NCBI RefSeq assembly: GCF_003605755.1
Contig: NZ_RAHJ01000019.1
Span: 377,488-441,487, forward strand
Length of the DNA stretch: 64,000 nucleotides
Source of the DNA: Tsuneonella suprasediminis
Lineage (GTDB): Bacteria > Pseudomonadota > Alphaproteobacteria > Sphingomonadales > Sphingomonadaceae
Reading direction: 5' to 3'
Position 1 is the stretch's first letter. Every line of letters starts with the position of its first letter. The position numbers and the translations under genes are program-made. Positions 1 to 7,492 of this stretch are shown here, in pieces. The notes beneath the pieces are model-generated. The model saw only the letters and a program-made list of their open reading frames with translations, ran no database searches and was not told the DNA's origin.

Positions 1-191
1 GGGCGGGATTTATCTTTTGGGCCAAGAACCTGCGGCAGATCAGCTGGCTCCCCAGCGGGAGGCAATGTGATCCTGATGACATAGCCGCGCCCCAGCGCAG
101 GCATGGGCAATGTCAAACCAAGAGCAAACAAAGCGCCCATCAAAACGACGGGTGCAAGAAAGATCAACCATAGCTGCGCGCGCAAGGACAT
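1..191 (-). CDS. N-acetylmuramoyl-L-alanine amidase, N-terminal part (runs off left edge)
   Basis: Only the first 63 codons are in the window. The ATG at 191 is fixed by an in-frame TAG three codons upstream. The peptide opens with a short basic stretch and a long hydrophobic segment (about residues 7-32), so it should be exported, and then enters a Pro-rich linker. In sphingomonads the gene divergent from rne is usually a periplasmic cell-wall amidase with this kind of N-terminus, which cleaves the lactyl-amide bond of peptidoglycan. The catalytic zinc domain would lie outside the window, so the assignment rests on context and N-terminal style. Confidence 0.6.
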   Translation of the reverse strand, partial: MSLRAQLWLIFLAPVVLMGALFALGLTLPMPALGRGYVIRITLPPAGEPADLPQVLGPKDKSR

Positions 192-644
192 TGCGCGCTA
201 GGTAGGGCCAACGATTGATGAAGCGCAATATGGTTGCTCCGTTAATCTCTCAATGCTAGCAATATTCGCGATCGGGTTCCTGACCATGGCGAAGCGGCAT
301 CGTATGTTTCGATGCAAGCACTTGCGACAGGCGATCCGGGCCTTTCAATCGGGCACCGCCCGGTTTCATAAACAGGTTGACGCAACTCATGGCCACCCCC
401 TCCCTGCAATCGCCGATGACGCCCCACGGCGCCATCGCCGCGCTTGTCGGCCGGGCCGCGCACGATGTGTGCAAGTCATGTGTTGCAGACACGTCATTCC
501 GATCCGGCTTTCTTCAAAGCTCGGTTCGGTTCGTATCCGCCGCCGGGCGCACGGTCCCCGGCGGCAATCTAGCAATAGCGCGCACCTTTGGCCGCGCCCG
601 GCTCAAATGCCTGGCCCCGCCCGGTCGCGCACGGAGAATTCATA
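192..644 (+). promoter_or_regulatory. rne leader region (long 5' untranslated stretch)
   Basis: These 453 bases between the divergent amidase and rne starts contain no convincing gene. A strong hairpin is visible, with a 9-bp stem of 539-547 against 557-565 and a 9-base loop, about 80 bases before the rne start. A GGAG ribosome-binding site lies at 633-636. In E. coli the rne leader mediates autoregulation through RNase E cleavage. Whether this leader acts in the same way is inference. I could not identify a clear -35/-10 promoter. Confidence 0.45.
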
Positions 645-3470
645 ATGGCAACGCGCATGCTTATCGATGCGCGCCACTCGGAAGAAACCCGGGTGGCGGT
701 GCTCAAAGGCAACCGGATTGAGGAGTTCGATTTCGAGTCCTCAGATCACAAGCAGATCAAGGGCAATATCTATCTCGCCAAAGTTACCCGTGTAGAGCCT
801 TCTCTGCAGGCCGCCTTCGTCGATTTCGGCGGCAATCGGCACGGTTTCCTCGCGTTCAGCGAAATCCACCCTGATTATTATCAGATCCCGAAGGAAGACC
901 GCGAGGCGTTGCTGGCTGAAGAAGCTGCCGCGGCGGAGGAAGAGGCCGCCCTGCGCGCGCAGGAAGAGGAAGATGGCCACACCCCCGGTGATGAATATGA
1001 CGCCGACGATGAAACAGGTGAAGCATTAGTCGAAGAAATCGCTGAAGATGGTGTCGAGGAAATCGACACGTCCGAGAAGGATGATGTCGCCACCATCGAA
1101 GAAGGTCAGCTTCAGGGCGATGACGAATCGGACGACGATTCTGACGAAGACGACGACGATAGCGAAGATCAGTCGCGCGGCCGCCGTGGGCGAGGCCGTG
1201 GCCGCCGGCAGTCGCGCGGTGGCAACCGCAGCCGGGCGAAGGAAGTCGACGAAGTTCGTGCCAAGCGCCTTGCACTGCGTCGTCGCTACAAAATTCAGGA
1301 CGTCATTCAGCGCCGCCAGGTTCTGCTCGTTCAGGTCGTGAAAGAGGAGCGTGGCAACAAAGGTGCGGCCCTTACGACCTACCTCAGCCTCGCAGGCCGC
1401 TATTGCGTATTGATGCCGAATTCCAGCCACGGCGGCGGCATCAGCCGGAAAATCAGTTCGGCTGCCGATCGCAAGCGATTGAAGACGATCGTTTCCGATC
1501 TCTCTTTGCCGCGTTCGATGGGTTTGATCGTGCGTACTGCGGGGCTCAGCCGCACGAAAACCGAAATCAAGCGCGATTTCGATTATCTCGCCCGCCTGTG
1601 GGATGAAATTCGCGAACGCACCCTCGGATCTTCGGCTCCGGCGATGATCCATTCGGATTCCGACCTGATAAAACGTGCCATCCGTGACATCTACAACCGC
1701 GAGATCGAAGAGGTCGTGGTCGAAGGTGAAGAGGGCTATCGTTCGGCCAAGGAATTCATGAAGCTGCTCATGCCCAGCCACGCACGGCGGGTGAAGGCTT
1801 ATTCCGACCCGGTGCCGCTGTTTCAGCGTTATGGCGCGGAAGACCAGCTTCGGGCGATGTACGACCCCGAAGTGCAATTGAAGAGCGGTGGCTATCTCGT
1901 CATCAATCCGACCGAGGCACTGGTATCGATTGACATCAACTCCGGTCGTTCGACCAAAGAACATGGAATCGAAGCGACCGCGCTATCGACCAACCTCGAA
2001 GCGGCCAAGGAAATCGCCCGCCAGTTGCGCCTGCGTGACATGGCCGGCCTTGTCGTGATCGACTTCATCGACATGGAGCGCAGCGGAAATATCCGCAAGG
2101 TCGAACGCGCGATGAAGGATGCACTCAAAAATGATCGTGCTCGCATTCAGGTGGGGCGCATTTCAGGCTTTGGCCTGATGGAAATGAGCCGCCAGCGTCT
2201 GCGTACCGGTGTGCTGGAAGCCACAACGCGCGAATGCCCTCATTGCGATGGCACAGGTTTGGTACGTACGGCATCGAGCGCCGGCCTTTCCGCACTGCGC
2301 CTGATCGAAGATGAGGCCGCACGCGGCAAAGGCACGATTATCAGCCTTTACGCATCGACCGAAGCTGCGGTGTATCTGCTCAACGCAAAGCGCGCCGATC
2401 TCGCTGAAATCGAAGCGCGTTATGGTGTGTCGGTTGAGGTGCTGCCCGAAGGTGAGGACGAAGGCGCAAAAATGCGCGTCACCAGCTCTGGCCCACGTCC
2501 GACTTCCGCACCCCGCTTCGATCCCATCGTCGACGATAGCGACGACGAAGACGATCTCGACGATAGCGAGATGGAAGGCGATGACGACGAGCGCGACGGC
2601 GATGACGATCGTCCGCGCAAGAAGCGTCGGCGGCGTCGTGGAGGTCGGGGCCGCAAGCGTGACGCTGGCGATGCGAACACGCGCGACGATGAAGAAGCCT
2701 CCGAAGGCGAAAGCGATACTTCGGACGACGAAGATCGCTCTGATGAGGCGACCTCGGACGACGATGAAAAGCCTAAGAAGCGCCGCCGCCGTGGTGGTCG
2801 TCGCCGTCGCGGGCGCAACCGGGACGAAGCTGGCGAAGAGGGTGGCAACGACAGCGAAGATACCGCTGAAGAGGTCATCTCCGAAGCCAGTGCGGACGAG
2901 GTGGCCGAGCAGATTGGCGAACAACTCACAGACGACATCGCAGTCGTTGGTGAAGCCGAGACCGATCCTACGCCCAAGCCAAAGCGCCGCACCCGCCGGA
3001 AAAAGGCAGAGCCAGAAGCCGAGAAGACCGAGGCTGCGAAAGCAGAAGCAGCAGCGACCGCGAGTGAAGACGCTCCCGACGAGAAGCCTAAGCGCCGCAC
3101 TCGACGCAAGAAGGCGGATATCGAAGCAGAGGCCGCTGCGGAAACAGTGGCACCGCCTGCTGAAGAGAAGCCCAAGCGCACCCGCCGTAAGAAGGCGGAG
3201 CCAAAGGCGGTAACCGAGGTAGACGAAGCGCAATCGGCAGAGGTAGCGCCCGCGGAAGAAGAAGCGCCCACGGTCAAGAAACCTGCTCGCGCTCCCAGAA
3301 GGAAGAAAGCGCCCGCCACTGCGAAGGCCGCTCCTGAGGAAACGCAGGAAGAGGAATCTGCGCCAGAGCAACCGGTTGCGTCAGAACCCGCCGAGTCTGC
3401 GCCTGCAGAAGCCAACAAACCAGATGCCAAACCGCGTCGGGGATGGTGGCAGCGCACCTTCGGAGAATAG
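645..3470 (+). CDS. rne: Ribonuclease E/G (degradosome endoribonuclease)
   Basis: This 941-residue endoribonuclease cleaves single-stranded AU-rich RNA and scaffolds the degradosome. The ATG at 645 is chosen because GGAG sits 8 bases upstream and the peptide begins MATRMLIDA, as expected for the family. The S1 domain is interrupted at about residues 91-212 by an acidic stretch (Glu/Asp runs) and an Arg/Gly-rich stretch, as in other alphaproteobacterial enzymes. The catalytic region has the metal-binding aspartates (SIDINSG and IDFIDM) and the zinc-link CPHCDGTG. The C-terminal third is a low-complexity acidic/basic scaffold in which KPKR-type blocks followed by TRRKKA recur three times. The last residues contain Gly933-Trp934-Trp935; a terminal GWW motif binds PNPase in Caulobacter RNase E. 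The gene stands alone and is followed by a terminator. Confidence 0.96.
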   Translation: MATRMLIDARHSEETRVAVLKGNRIEEFDFESSDHKQIKGNIYLAKVTRVEPSLQAAFVDFGGNRHGFLAFSEIHPDYYQIPKEDREALLAEEAAAAEEEAALRAQEEEDGHTPGDEYDADDETGEALVEEIAEDGVEEIDTSEKDDVATIEEGQLQGDDESDDDSDEDDDDSEDQSRGRRGRGRGRRQSRGGNRSRAKEVDEVRAKRLALRRRYKIQDVIQRRQVLLVQVVKEERGNKGAALTTYLSLAGRYCVLMPNSSHGGGISRKISSAADRKRLKTIVSDLSLPRSMGLIVRTAGLSRTKTEIKRDFDYLARLWDEIRERTLGSSAPAMIHSDSDLIKRAIRDIYNREIEEVVVEGEEGYRSAKEFMKLLMPSHARRVKAYSDPVPLFQRYGAEDQLRAMYDPEVQLKSGGYLVINPTEALVSIDINSGRSTKEHGIEATALSTNLEAAKEIARQLRLRDMAGLVVIDFIDMERSGNIRKVERAMKDALKNDRARIQVGRISGFGLMEMSRQRLRTGVLEATTRECPHCDGTGLVRTASSAGLSALRLIEDEAARGKGTIISLYASTEAAVYLLNAKRADLAEIEARYGVSVEVLPEGEDEGAKMRVTSSGPRPTSAPRFDPIVDDSDDEDDLDDSEMEGDDDERDGDDDRPRKKRRRRRGGRGRKRDAGDANTRDDEEASEGESDTSDDEDRSDEATSDDDEKPKKRRRRGGRRRRGRNRDEAGEEGGNDSEDTAEEVISEASADEVAEQIGEQLTDDIAVVGEAETDPTPKPKRRTRRKKAEPEAEKTEAAKAEAAATASEDAPDEKPKRRTRRKKADIEAEAAAETVAPPAEEKPKRTRRKKAEPKAVTEVDEAQSAEVAPAEEEAPTVKKPARAPRRKKAPATAKAAPEETQEEESAPEQPVASEPAESAPAEANKPDAKPRRGWWQRTFGE

Positions 3471-3490
3471 CAGCGCTTGAAATACCAAGA

Positions 3491-3530
3491 AATAAGCCCC
3501 GGTTTTCGTTCGTGAAGACCGGGGCTTATT
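3491..3530 (+). terminator. Terminator after rne
   Basis: A perfect 13-bp stem (3491-3503 with 3518-3530) is extended by four inner pairs, one of them G-T, around a 6-base loop. It begins 20 bases after the rne stop and leads into a T-rich stretch. The outer stem is AT-rich, so it could work in both directions. Confidence 0.8.
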
Positions 3531-3917
3531 CTTTCAATGCCGCTGCGGGAAAGCCATCGCGCCTTGGACTCGGGCCAATCCCGCCGAAATTGATTGCCGT
3601 TTCGGTTGCATCACACCGTTGATTGTCCCCACCCTATCGACATTGCGGGGTATCGCCATGCGCCAATGGCTCCGCCAAGCTTAGCGCAGCCATCGTGATT
3701 TTCGGCGCCCCGGGCAAGTTATCCTCCGGGGAATAATGCACTTTTCATGTAGCACCCCCGCTCGCATAGCTCCCTCCTCCATCATTCCGCCAAAACGCAT
3801 CGCTGCTATTATCGCATCAGAGTGAAGGCATTCGCGCCGCTGAATTTGCGCCCACGCTTGCTCTCGACGCTCAACGCGTTAGAGAGGCGACGCAAAGCTC
3901 AAACAGGATCGGAAGCG
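3531..3917. other. Intergenic stretch before sdhB, no gene seen
   Basis: The interval after the rne terminator holds no recognisable gene. An in-frame extension of sdhB could begin at 3822, but it would add 32 residues with no family similarity and is rejected. The sdhB promoter should lie here; I could not pick out a convincing -35/-10 pair. Confidence 0.4.
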
Positions 3918-4700
3918 ATGGCGACCTTCACTCTCCCCAAAAACTCCAGGATCACCGGCAAGGGGCAGCGCCACACTGCCGATGGTGCGAGCCGGATCAA
4001 GAAGTTCAAAATCTATCGCTATGATCCCGACAGCGGGGAAAATCCGCGCTACGATACGTTCGAAGTTGATCTCGACAACTGCGGCCCGATGGTCCTCGAC
4101 GCACTTATCAAGATCAAGAACGAGATCGATCCGACTCTCACATTCCGCCGGTCGTGTCGCGAAGGCATTTGCGGATCATGCGCGATGAACCTCAATGGCC
4201 GCAACGGCCTCGCGTGCACCACAGCAATGGAAGACCTCAAGGGTGAAATCCGCATCACGCCATTGCCCAGCATGGAAGTGGTGAAGGATCTCGTTCCCGA
4301 CTTCACCCATTTCTACGCACAATATGCGTCGATCCGTCCCTGGCTGCAAGCTGTGACCCCGACGCCGAGCGGAAAGGAACGCCTGCAAAGCCCGGAACAG
4401 CGCGACAAACTGGATGGCCTGTACGAGTGCATTCTGTGCGCCTGTTGTTCGACCTCGTGTCCCAGTTACTGGTGGAATTCCGACAAGTTCCTTGGCCCGG
4501 CTATCTTGCTGCAAGCATATCGTTGGCTGGCCGATAGCCGTGATGAAATGACCGGCGAACGGCTCGATGCATTGGAAGATCCCTTCCGTCTCTATCGTTG
4601 CCACACGATCATGAACTGTTCGAACGTTTGCCCGAAAGGCCTCAGCCCGGCTCGTGCCATCGCCGAAATCAAGAAGATGCAGGCCGAACGGCAAATCTGA
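3918..4700 (+). CDS. sdhB: Succinate dehydrogenase iron-sulfur subunit
   Basis: SdhB (260 residues) passes electrons from the flavoprotein SdhA through three iron-sulfur clusters to ubiquinone at the inner membrane, linking the TCA cycle to respiration. All ligands are visible: Cys80, 85, 88 and 100 for the [2Fe-2S] cluster, and the two C-terminal groups Cys171/174/177/181 and Cys228/234/238 for the [4Fe-4S] and [3Fe-4S] clusters. The start at 3918 gives the standard family length, with GGAAG just upstream. SdhC, SdhD and SdhA are not adjacent: rne lies upstream, and a thioesterase and zapE lie downstream. The other subunits must be encoded elsewhere. Confidence 0.96.
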   Translation: MATFTLPKNSRITGKGQRHTADGASRIKKFKIYRYDPDSGENPRYDTFEVDLDNCGPMVLDALIKIKNEIDPTLTFRRSCREGICGSCAMNLNGRNGLACTTAMEDLKGEIRITPLPSMEVVKDLVPDFTHFYAQYASIRPWLQAVTPTPSGKERLQSPEQRDKLDGLYECILCACCSTSCPSYWWNSDKFLGPAILLQAYRWLADSRDEMTGERLDALEDPFRLYRCHTIMNCSNVCPKGLSPARAIAEIKKMQAERQI

Positions 4701-4702
4701 TC

Positions 4703-5158
4703 GTGGACGGCGCAAGCCCGAACTTCATCTACGAACCACACCCGGAACACCCCGGGTGGCATAGCTGGCGGTTGCGTGACGACACACTGTTCAACGCGCA
4801 AGTGATGGGCGAAATGCTCGTCCGCACGGAAAACGGCAAGTGTCGGTTACGGATGTTTCCAGCGCGCAAGCATCAGAATTTGCTCGGCATGATTCACGGC
4901 GCGGTCACTCTTGGACTGATCGATATTTCCATGTTCGCTGCACTTCGCACCCTCAGTTCGGGCGATGCGGGTGGTTCTGTAACGCTGGAATTGTCCACTC
5001 AGTTCATTGGCGCAGGCCAGCCAGACCGACCGCTGGATGCCGTGGTGGAAATTCTCCGTGAAACGCGGCGGCTGTTGTTTGTCCGGGGCGAAGTAGTTCA
5101 GGGCGATAATCTTGTGGCCGGATTTACCGGAATTGTTCGCAAAGCCAGCGAGAAGTGA
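4703..5158 (+). CDS. PaaI family thioesterase (hotdog fold)
   Basis: The 151-residue protein has the hotdog-fold pattern of PaaI-type acyl-CoA thioesterases: a helix with NLLGMIHGAVTLGLID (about residues 53-68), then strands ending in FTGIVRKA. It probably hydrolyses a small or aromatic acyl-CoA; the substrate cannot be read from sequence. I use GTG at 4703, two bases after the sdhB stop, because an upstream ATG in the same frame would lie inside sdhB. The tight spacing suggests translational coupling with sdhB and co-transcription with zapE. Confidence 0.8.
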   Translation: MDGASPNFIYEPHPEHPGWHSWRLRDDTLFNAQVMGEMLVRTENGKCRLRMFPARKHQNLLGMIHGAVTLGLIDISMFAALRTLSSGDAGGSVTLELSTQFIGAGQPDRPLDAVVEILRETRRLLFVRGEVVQGDNLVAGFTGIVRKASEK

Positions 5159-5165
5159 TCAATCG

Positions 5166-6290
5166 ATGACTGGTATGCTCGCGCGCTACGAAGCGCTTGT
5201 GGCCGCCAATGAGCTGCGGCCGGACCCGGATCAACGCGCTGCCGCTCTGGCGCTGGATGCCCTCCAGCATTCGCTAGAAGCCGCCAGCAACGCAAGAAGC
5301 ACCGGCTTTTTAAGCAGGTTGTTCGGAAAATCGAAGGCGGTACGCCCGCGCGGCCTCTACATCTGGGGCGGTGTCGGGCGCGGAAAATCCATGCTCATGG
5401 ATCTGTTCGTGAATACCCTCGGCATTTCGGCTAAACGGCGTGTCCACTTTCATGCCTTTATGCTGGAGGTTGACCGTCTGATCCGCGATGAACGCGCGAA
5501 AGAAAGCGGTGATTCGATCGCCCCTGTGGCGGCGCGACTGGCACAGGGCATCCGCTGCCTGGCATTCGACGAAATGGTGGTGACCAACACCGCCGATGCA
5601 GCGATCATGAGCCGTCTTTTCACTGCTCTGATCCGCGATGAAGGGGTGATCGTCGTCACCACCAGCAATCGCCCTCCCCGCGATTTATATAAGGACGGGC
5701 TAAACCGGTCGCTGTTTCTTCCCTTCATCGACCTCGTCGAAGCTGAAATGGACGTTACCACCCTTGATGGTCCTGTCGATTATCGGCTGGACCGACTGGG
5801 CGGGATTGAAACATGGCACACGCCGCTTGGTGAAAACTCTACCGCGCAAGTACGCGAGGCGTTCTATCGGTTGACCGATTACAAACCGGAAGATGCCGCA
5901 CACGTGCCGAGCGCTGAGCTCGACCTTGGCGGCGGGCGGACAATGCATGTCCCCAAGAGTCTTAAAGGCGTTGCCGTGTTCAGCTTCAAGCGGCTGTGTG
6001 GCGAGAACCGGGGGGCTGCGGACTATTTGGCGATTGCTCAGGCATATCATACGGTGATTGTCGTCGGCATCCCCATTCTGGGGCCGGAAAACCGCAATGA
6101 AGCGCTCCGTTTTACCAAGCTGGTCGACGCACTTTACGAAAACAACGTCATCCTGTTTGCCACCGCCAACGCCGAGCCCGGCGCTTTATATCCCACCGGC
6201 GATGGCAGCTTTGAATTCGCCCGTACAGTCAGCCGTTTGGAAGAGATGCAAAGCGCCGACTATCTGGCGAAAGGGCACGGCGCGCACTGA
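5166..6290 (+). CDS. zapE: Cell division protein ZapE (AFG1-like ATPase)
   Basis: The 374-residue AAA-type ATPase carries a Walker A motif GGVGRGKS (residues 68-75) and a Walker B motif beginning LAFDEM, followed by sensor-like TTSNRPP. ZapE modulates Z-ring constriction in E. coli, and its mitochondrial relative AFG1/LACE1 helps turn over respiratory-chain subunits. Its position just after sdhB and a thioesterase makes a role in respiratory-complex quality control plausible, but that is inference. The ATG at 5166 lies 7 bases after the previous stop. Confidence 0.9.
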   Translation: MTGMLARYEALVAANELRPDPDQRAAALALDALQHSLEAASNARSTGFLSRLFGKSKAVRPRGLYIWGGVGRGKSMLMDLFVNTLGISAKRRVHFHAFMLEVDRLIRDERAKESGDSIAPVAARLAQGIRCLAFDEMVVTNTADAAIMSRLFTALIRDEGVIVVTTSNRPPRDLYKDGLNRSLFLPFIDLVEAEMDVTTLDGPVDYRLDRLGGIETWHTPLGENSTAQVREAFYRLTDYKPEDAAHVPSAELDLGGGRTMHVPKSLKGVAVFSFKRLCGENRGAADYLAIAQAYHTVIVVGIPILGPENRNEALRFTKLVDALYENNVILFATANAEPGALYPTGDGSFEFARTVSRLEEMQSADYLAKGHGAH

Positions 6291-6295
6291 AACTG

Positions 6296-6323
6296 CCCGA
6301 TATCGGCGGCAACCGATACCGGG
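6296..6323. terminator. Bidirectional terminator between zapE and the rpfF-like gene
   Basis: A 10-bp hairpin with one A-C mismatch (6296-6306 with 6313-6323) and a 6-base loop sits between two convergent genes. On the plus strand it is followed by the T-rich ATTTCTCTTGTTT. Confidence 0.65.
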
Positions 6324-6341
6324 CCATTTCTCTTGTTTCGA

Positions 6342-7298
6342 TCAGGCCGCCCGCGCCAGTTTACGCTGTGCATTGGCGAGACGATTCATCACCTTCAAAT
6401 CCTGATCGCGCAATTGCAGCGCCGCTTCGGCCCACAGCTCCGTAATCCGGTTTAGCTCATCCAGCGTGAGCGGAGCGGCTGTCCGCATAGCTTTGCGTTC
6501 GGCCACAAGGCCGGCATGGCGTCGGGTCGCGCGTTTGATGAATTCCCGGCAGACAGCCAGCCCCTCGCCCGGTTCGGCAAGATGGTGGACGATACCCAGA
6601 TCATACATCTGCTGAGCGGTATATGTATCGTTCGACTGGATGATGCGTTCAGCCATCGCAGTGCCCAGCTTGCGCGAAAGCAATGCATGAGCACCCATTC
6701 CAGGGAACAGCCCGAACAGCACCTCTGGCAAGCCGAATGTCGCATCGCGGTCGGCTATCAGATAATCAAAGCTTAGCAGCGCCTCGAAACCACCGCCCAA
6801 TGCAGCCCCTTCGACGAGACCAATCGTAAGCGTCGGCTTCTCCAGCGCATGCAGATTTCGGTAAAGGATCGCGCAGCACCGATGTCCGTAACGGACCAGG
6901 CCATCGCGATCTTCATCCTGAATCAAGCGTTGAAACAGCGCGAGATCGCCACCGAAGCAGAAGACGCCCGGAGAACGGCTGCCCAGCACCAGGAATTTGA
7001 GCGGAACCCGTCCCGGCCCAAAGCCCTGCCCGATATATTTCTGCCAGTTTTCGAAATCGCCGAGCATTGGCGGCGTGAAGCTGGGCCGACCGCGCGGCGC
7101 CATATAGGTCCACAACGTTTCGCTATCGTCTTCGTAAAGGCATTCCAATTCGTTGAGACGGAACAGCCCTTCCGGAATGGCAGCGTGGATAGTGCTCCGC
7201 GCAACCAGTGCCTCATCGTCATCCGGCAATGGCAAAGCGGGGCCATGTACCGAAATCGGGTTTTCGCTCTCTCCCAGGTCATCATTGTAACGATCCAT
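6342..7298 (-). CDS. RpfF-like crotonase, candidate DSF quorum-signal synthase
   Basis: This 318-residue crotonase-superfamily protein resembles RpfF of Xanthomonas, which acts as both acyl-ACP thioesterase and dehydratase to make cis-2-unsaturated fatty-acid signals (DSF). Diagnostic blocks are FGGDLALF (115-122), ALGGGFEA (167-173) and GLPEVLFGLFPGMGA (189-203). The two catalytic glutamates of RpfF (141 and 161 in Xanthomonas) align with Glu172 and Glu192, with the same 20-residue spacing. The start has an AAAGGGGG ribosome-binding site. The N-terminus is about 30 residues longer than RpfF. No rpfC/rpfG sensor genes are nearby. The gene lies just beyond the end of the XrtA operon but has its own AT-rich upstream region. 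An ordinary enoyl-CoA hydratase is less likely given these motifs. Confidence 0.8.
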   Translation of the reverse strand: MDRYNDDLGESENPISVHGPALPLPDDDEALVARSTIHAAIPEGLFRLNELECLYEDDSETLWTYMAPRGRPSFTPPMLGDFENWQKYIGQGFGPGRVPLKFLVLGSRSPGVFCFGGDLALFQRLIQDEDRDGLVRYGHRCCAILYRNLHALEKPTLTIGLVEGAALGGGFEALLSFDYLIADRDATFGLPEVLFGLFPGMGAHALLSRKLGTAMAERIIQSNDTYTAQQMYDLGIVHHLAEPGEGLAVCREFIKRATRRHAGLVAERKAMRTAAPLTLDELNRITELWAEAALQLRDQDLKVMNRLANAQRKLARAA

Positions 7299-7492
7299 GA
7301 GCGCCCCCTTTCGCTGAAGTGTCCTTCGTGCGATCGGGCGGAGTGTAGGCGATGATTAAGATATATGGCAAACGATAAATTAACTATATTTTATGGTTAA
7401 TTAGCTGGAAAACTGGTTCTGCTCTGATGTATACTGTTGGCCTGTAAATGGATCGTATGCCGCTAAATGCGGCTAGTATTTTCCACAGGCTA
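7299..7492 (-). promoter_or_regulatory. AT-rich upstream region of the rpfF-like gene
   Basis: This gap is strikingly AT-rich between about 7350 and 7440. It contains an inverted repeat ATTAAC-N11-GTTAAT (7379-7384 and 7396-7401), a possible operator, and a small GCCGC/GCGGC hairpin at 7459-7473 just past the end of the amidotransferase gene. The rpfF-like promoter should lie here. The exact -35/-10 is not clear. Confidence 0.45.

Noticed and set aside
588..644. Longer rne start at 588
   Set aside because: The extra 19 residues lack family similarity, while ATG 645 has a good ribosome-binding site and the standard N-terminus.
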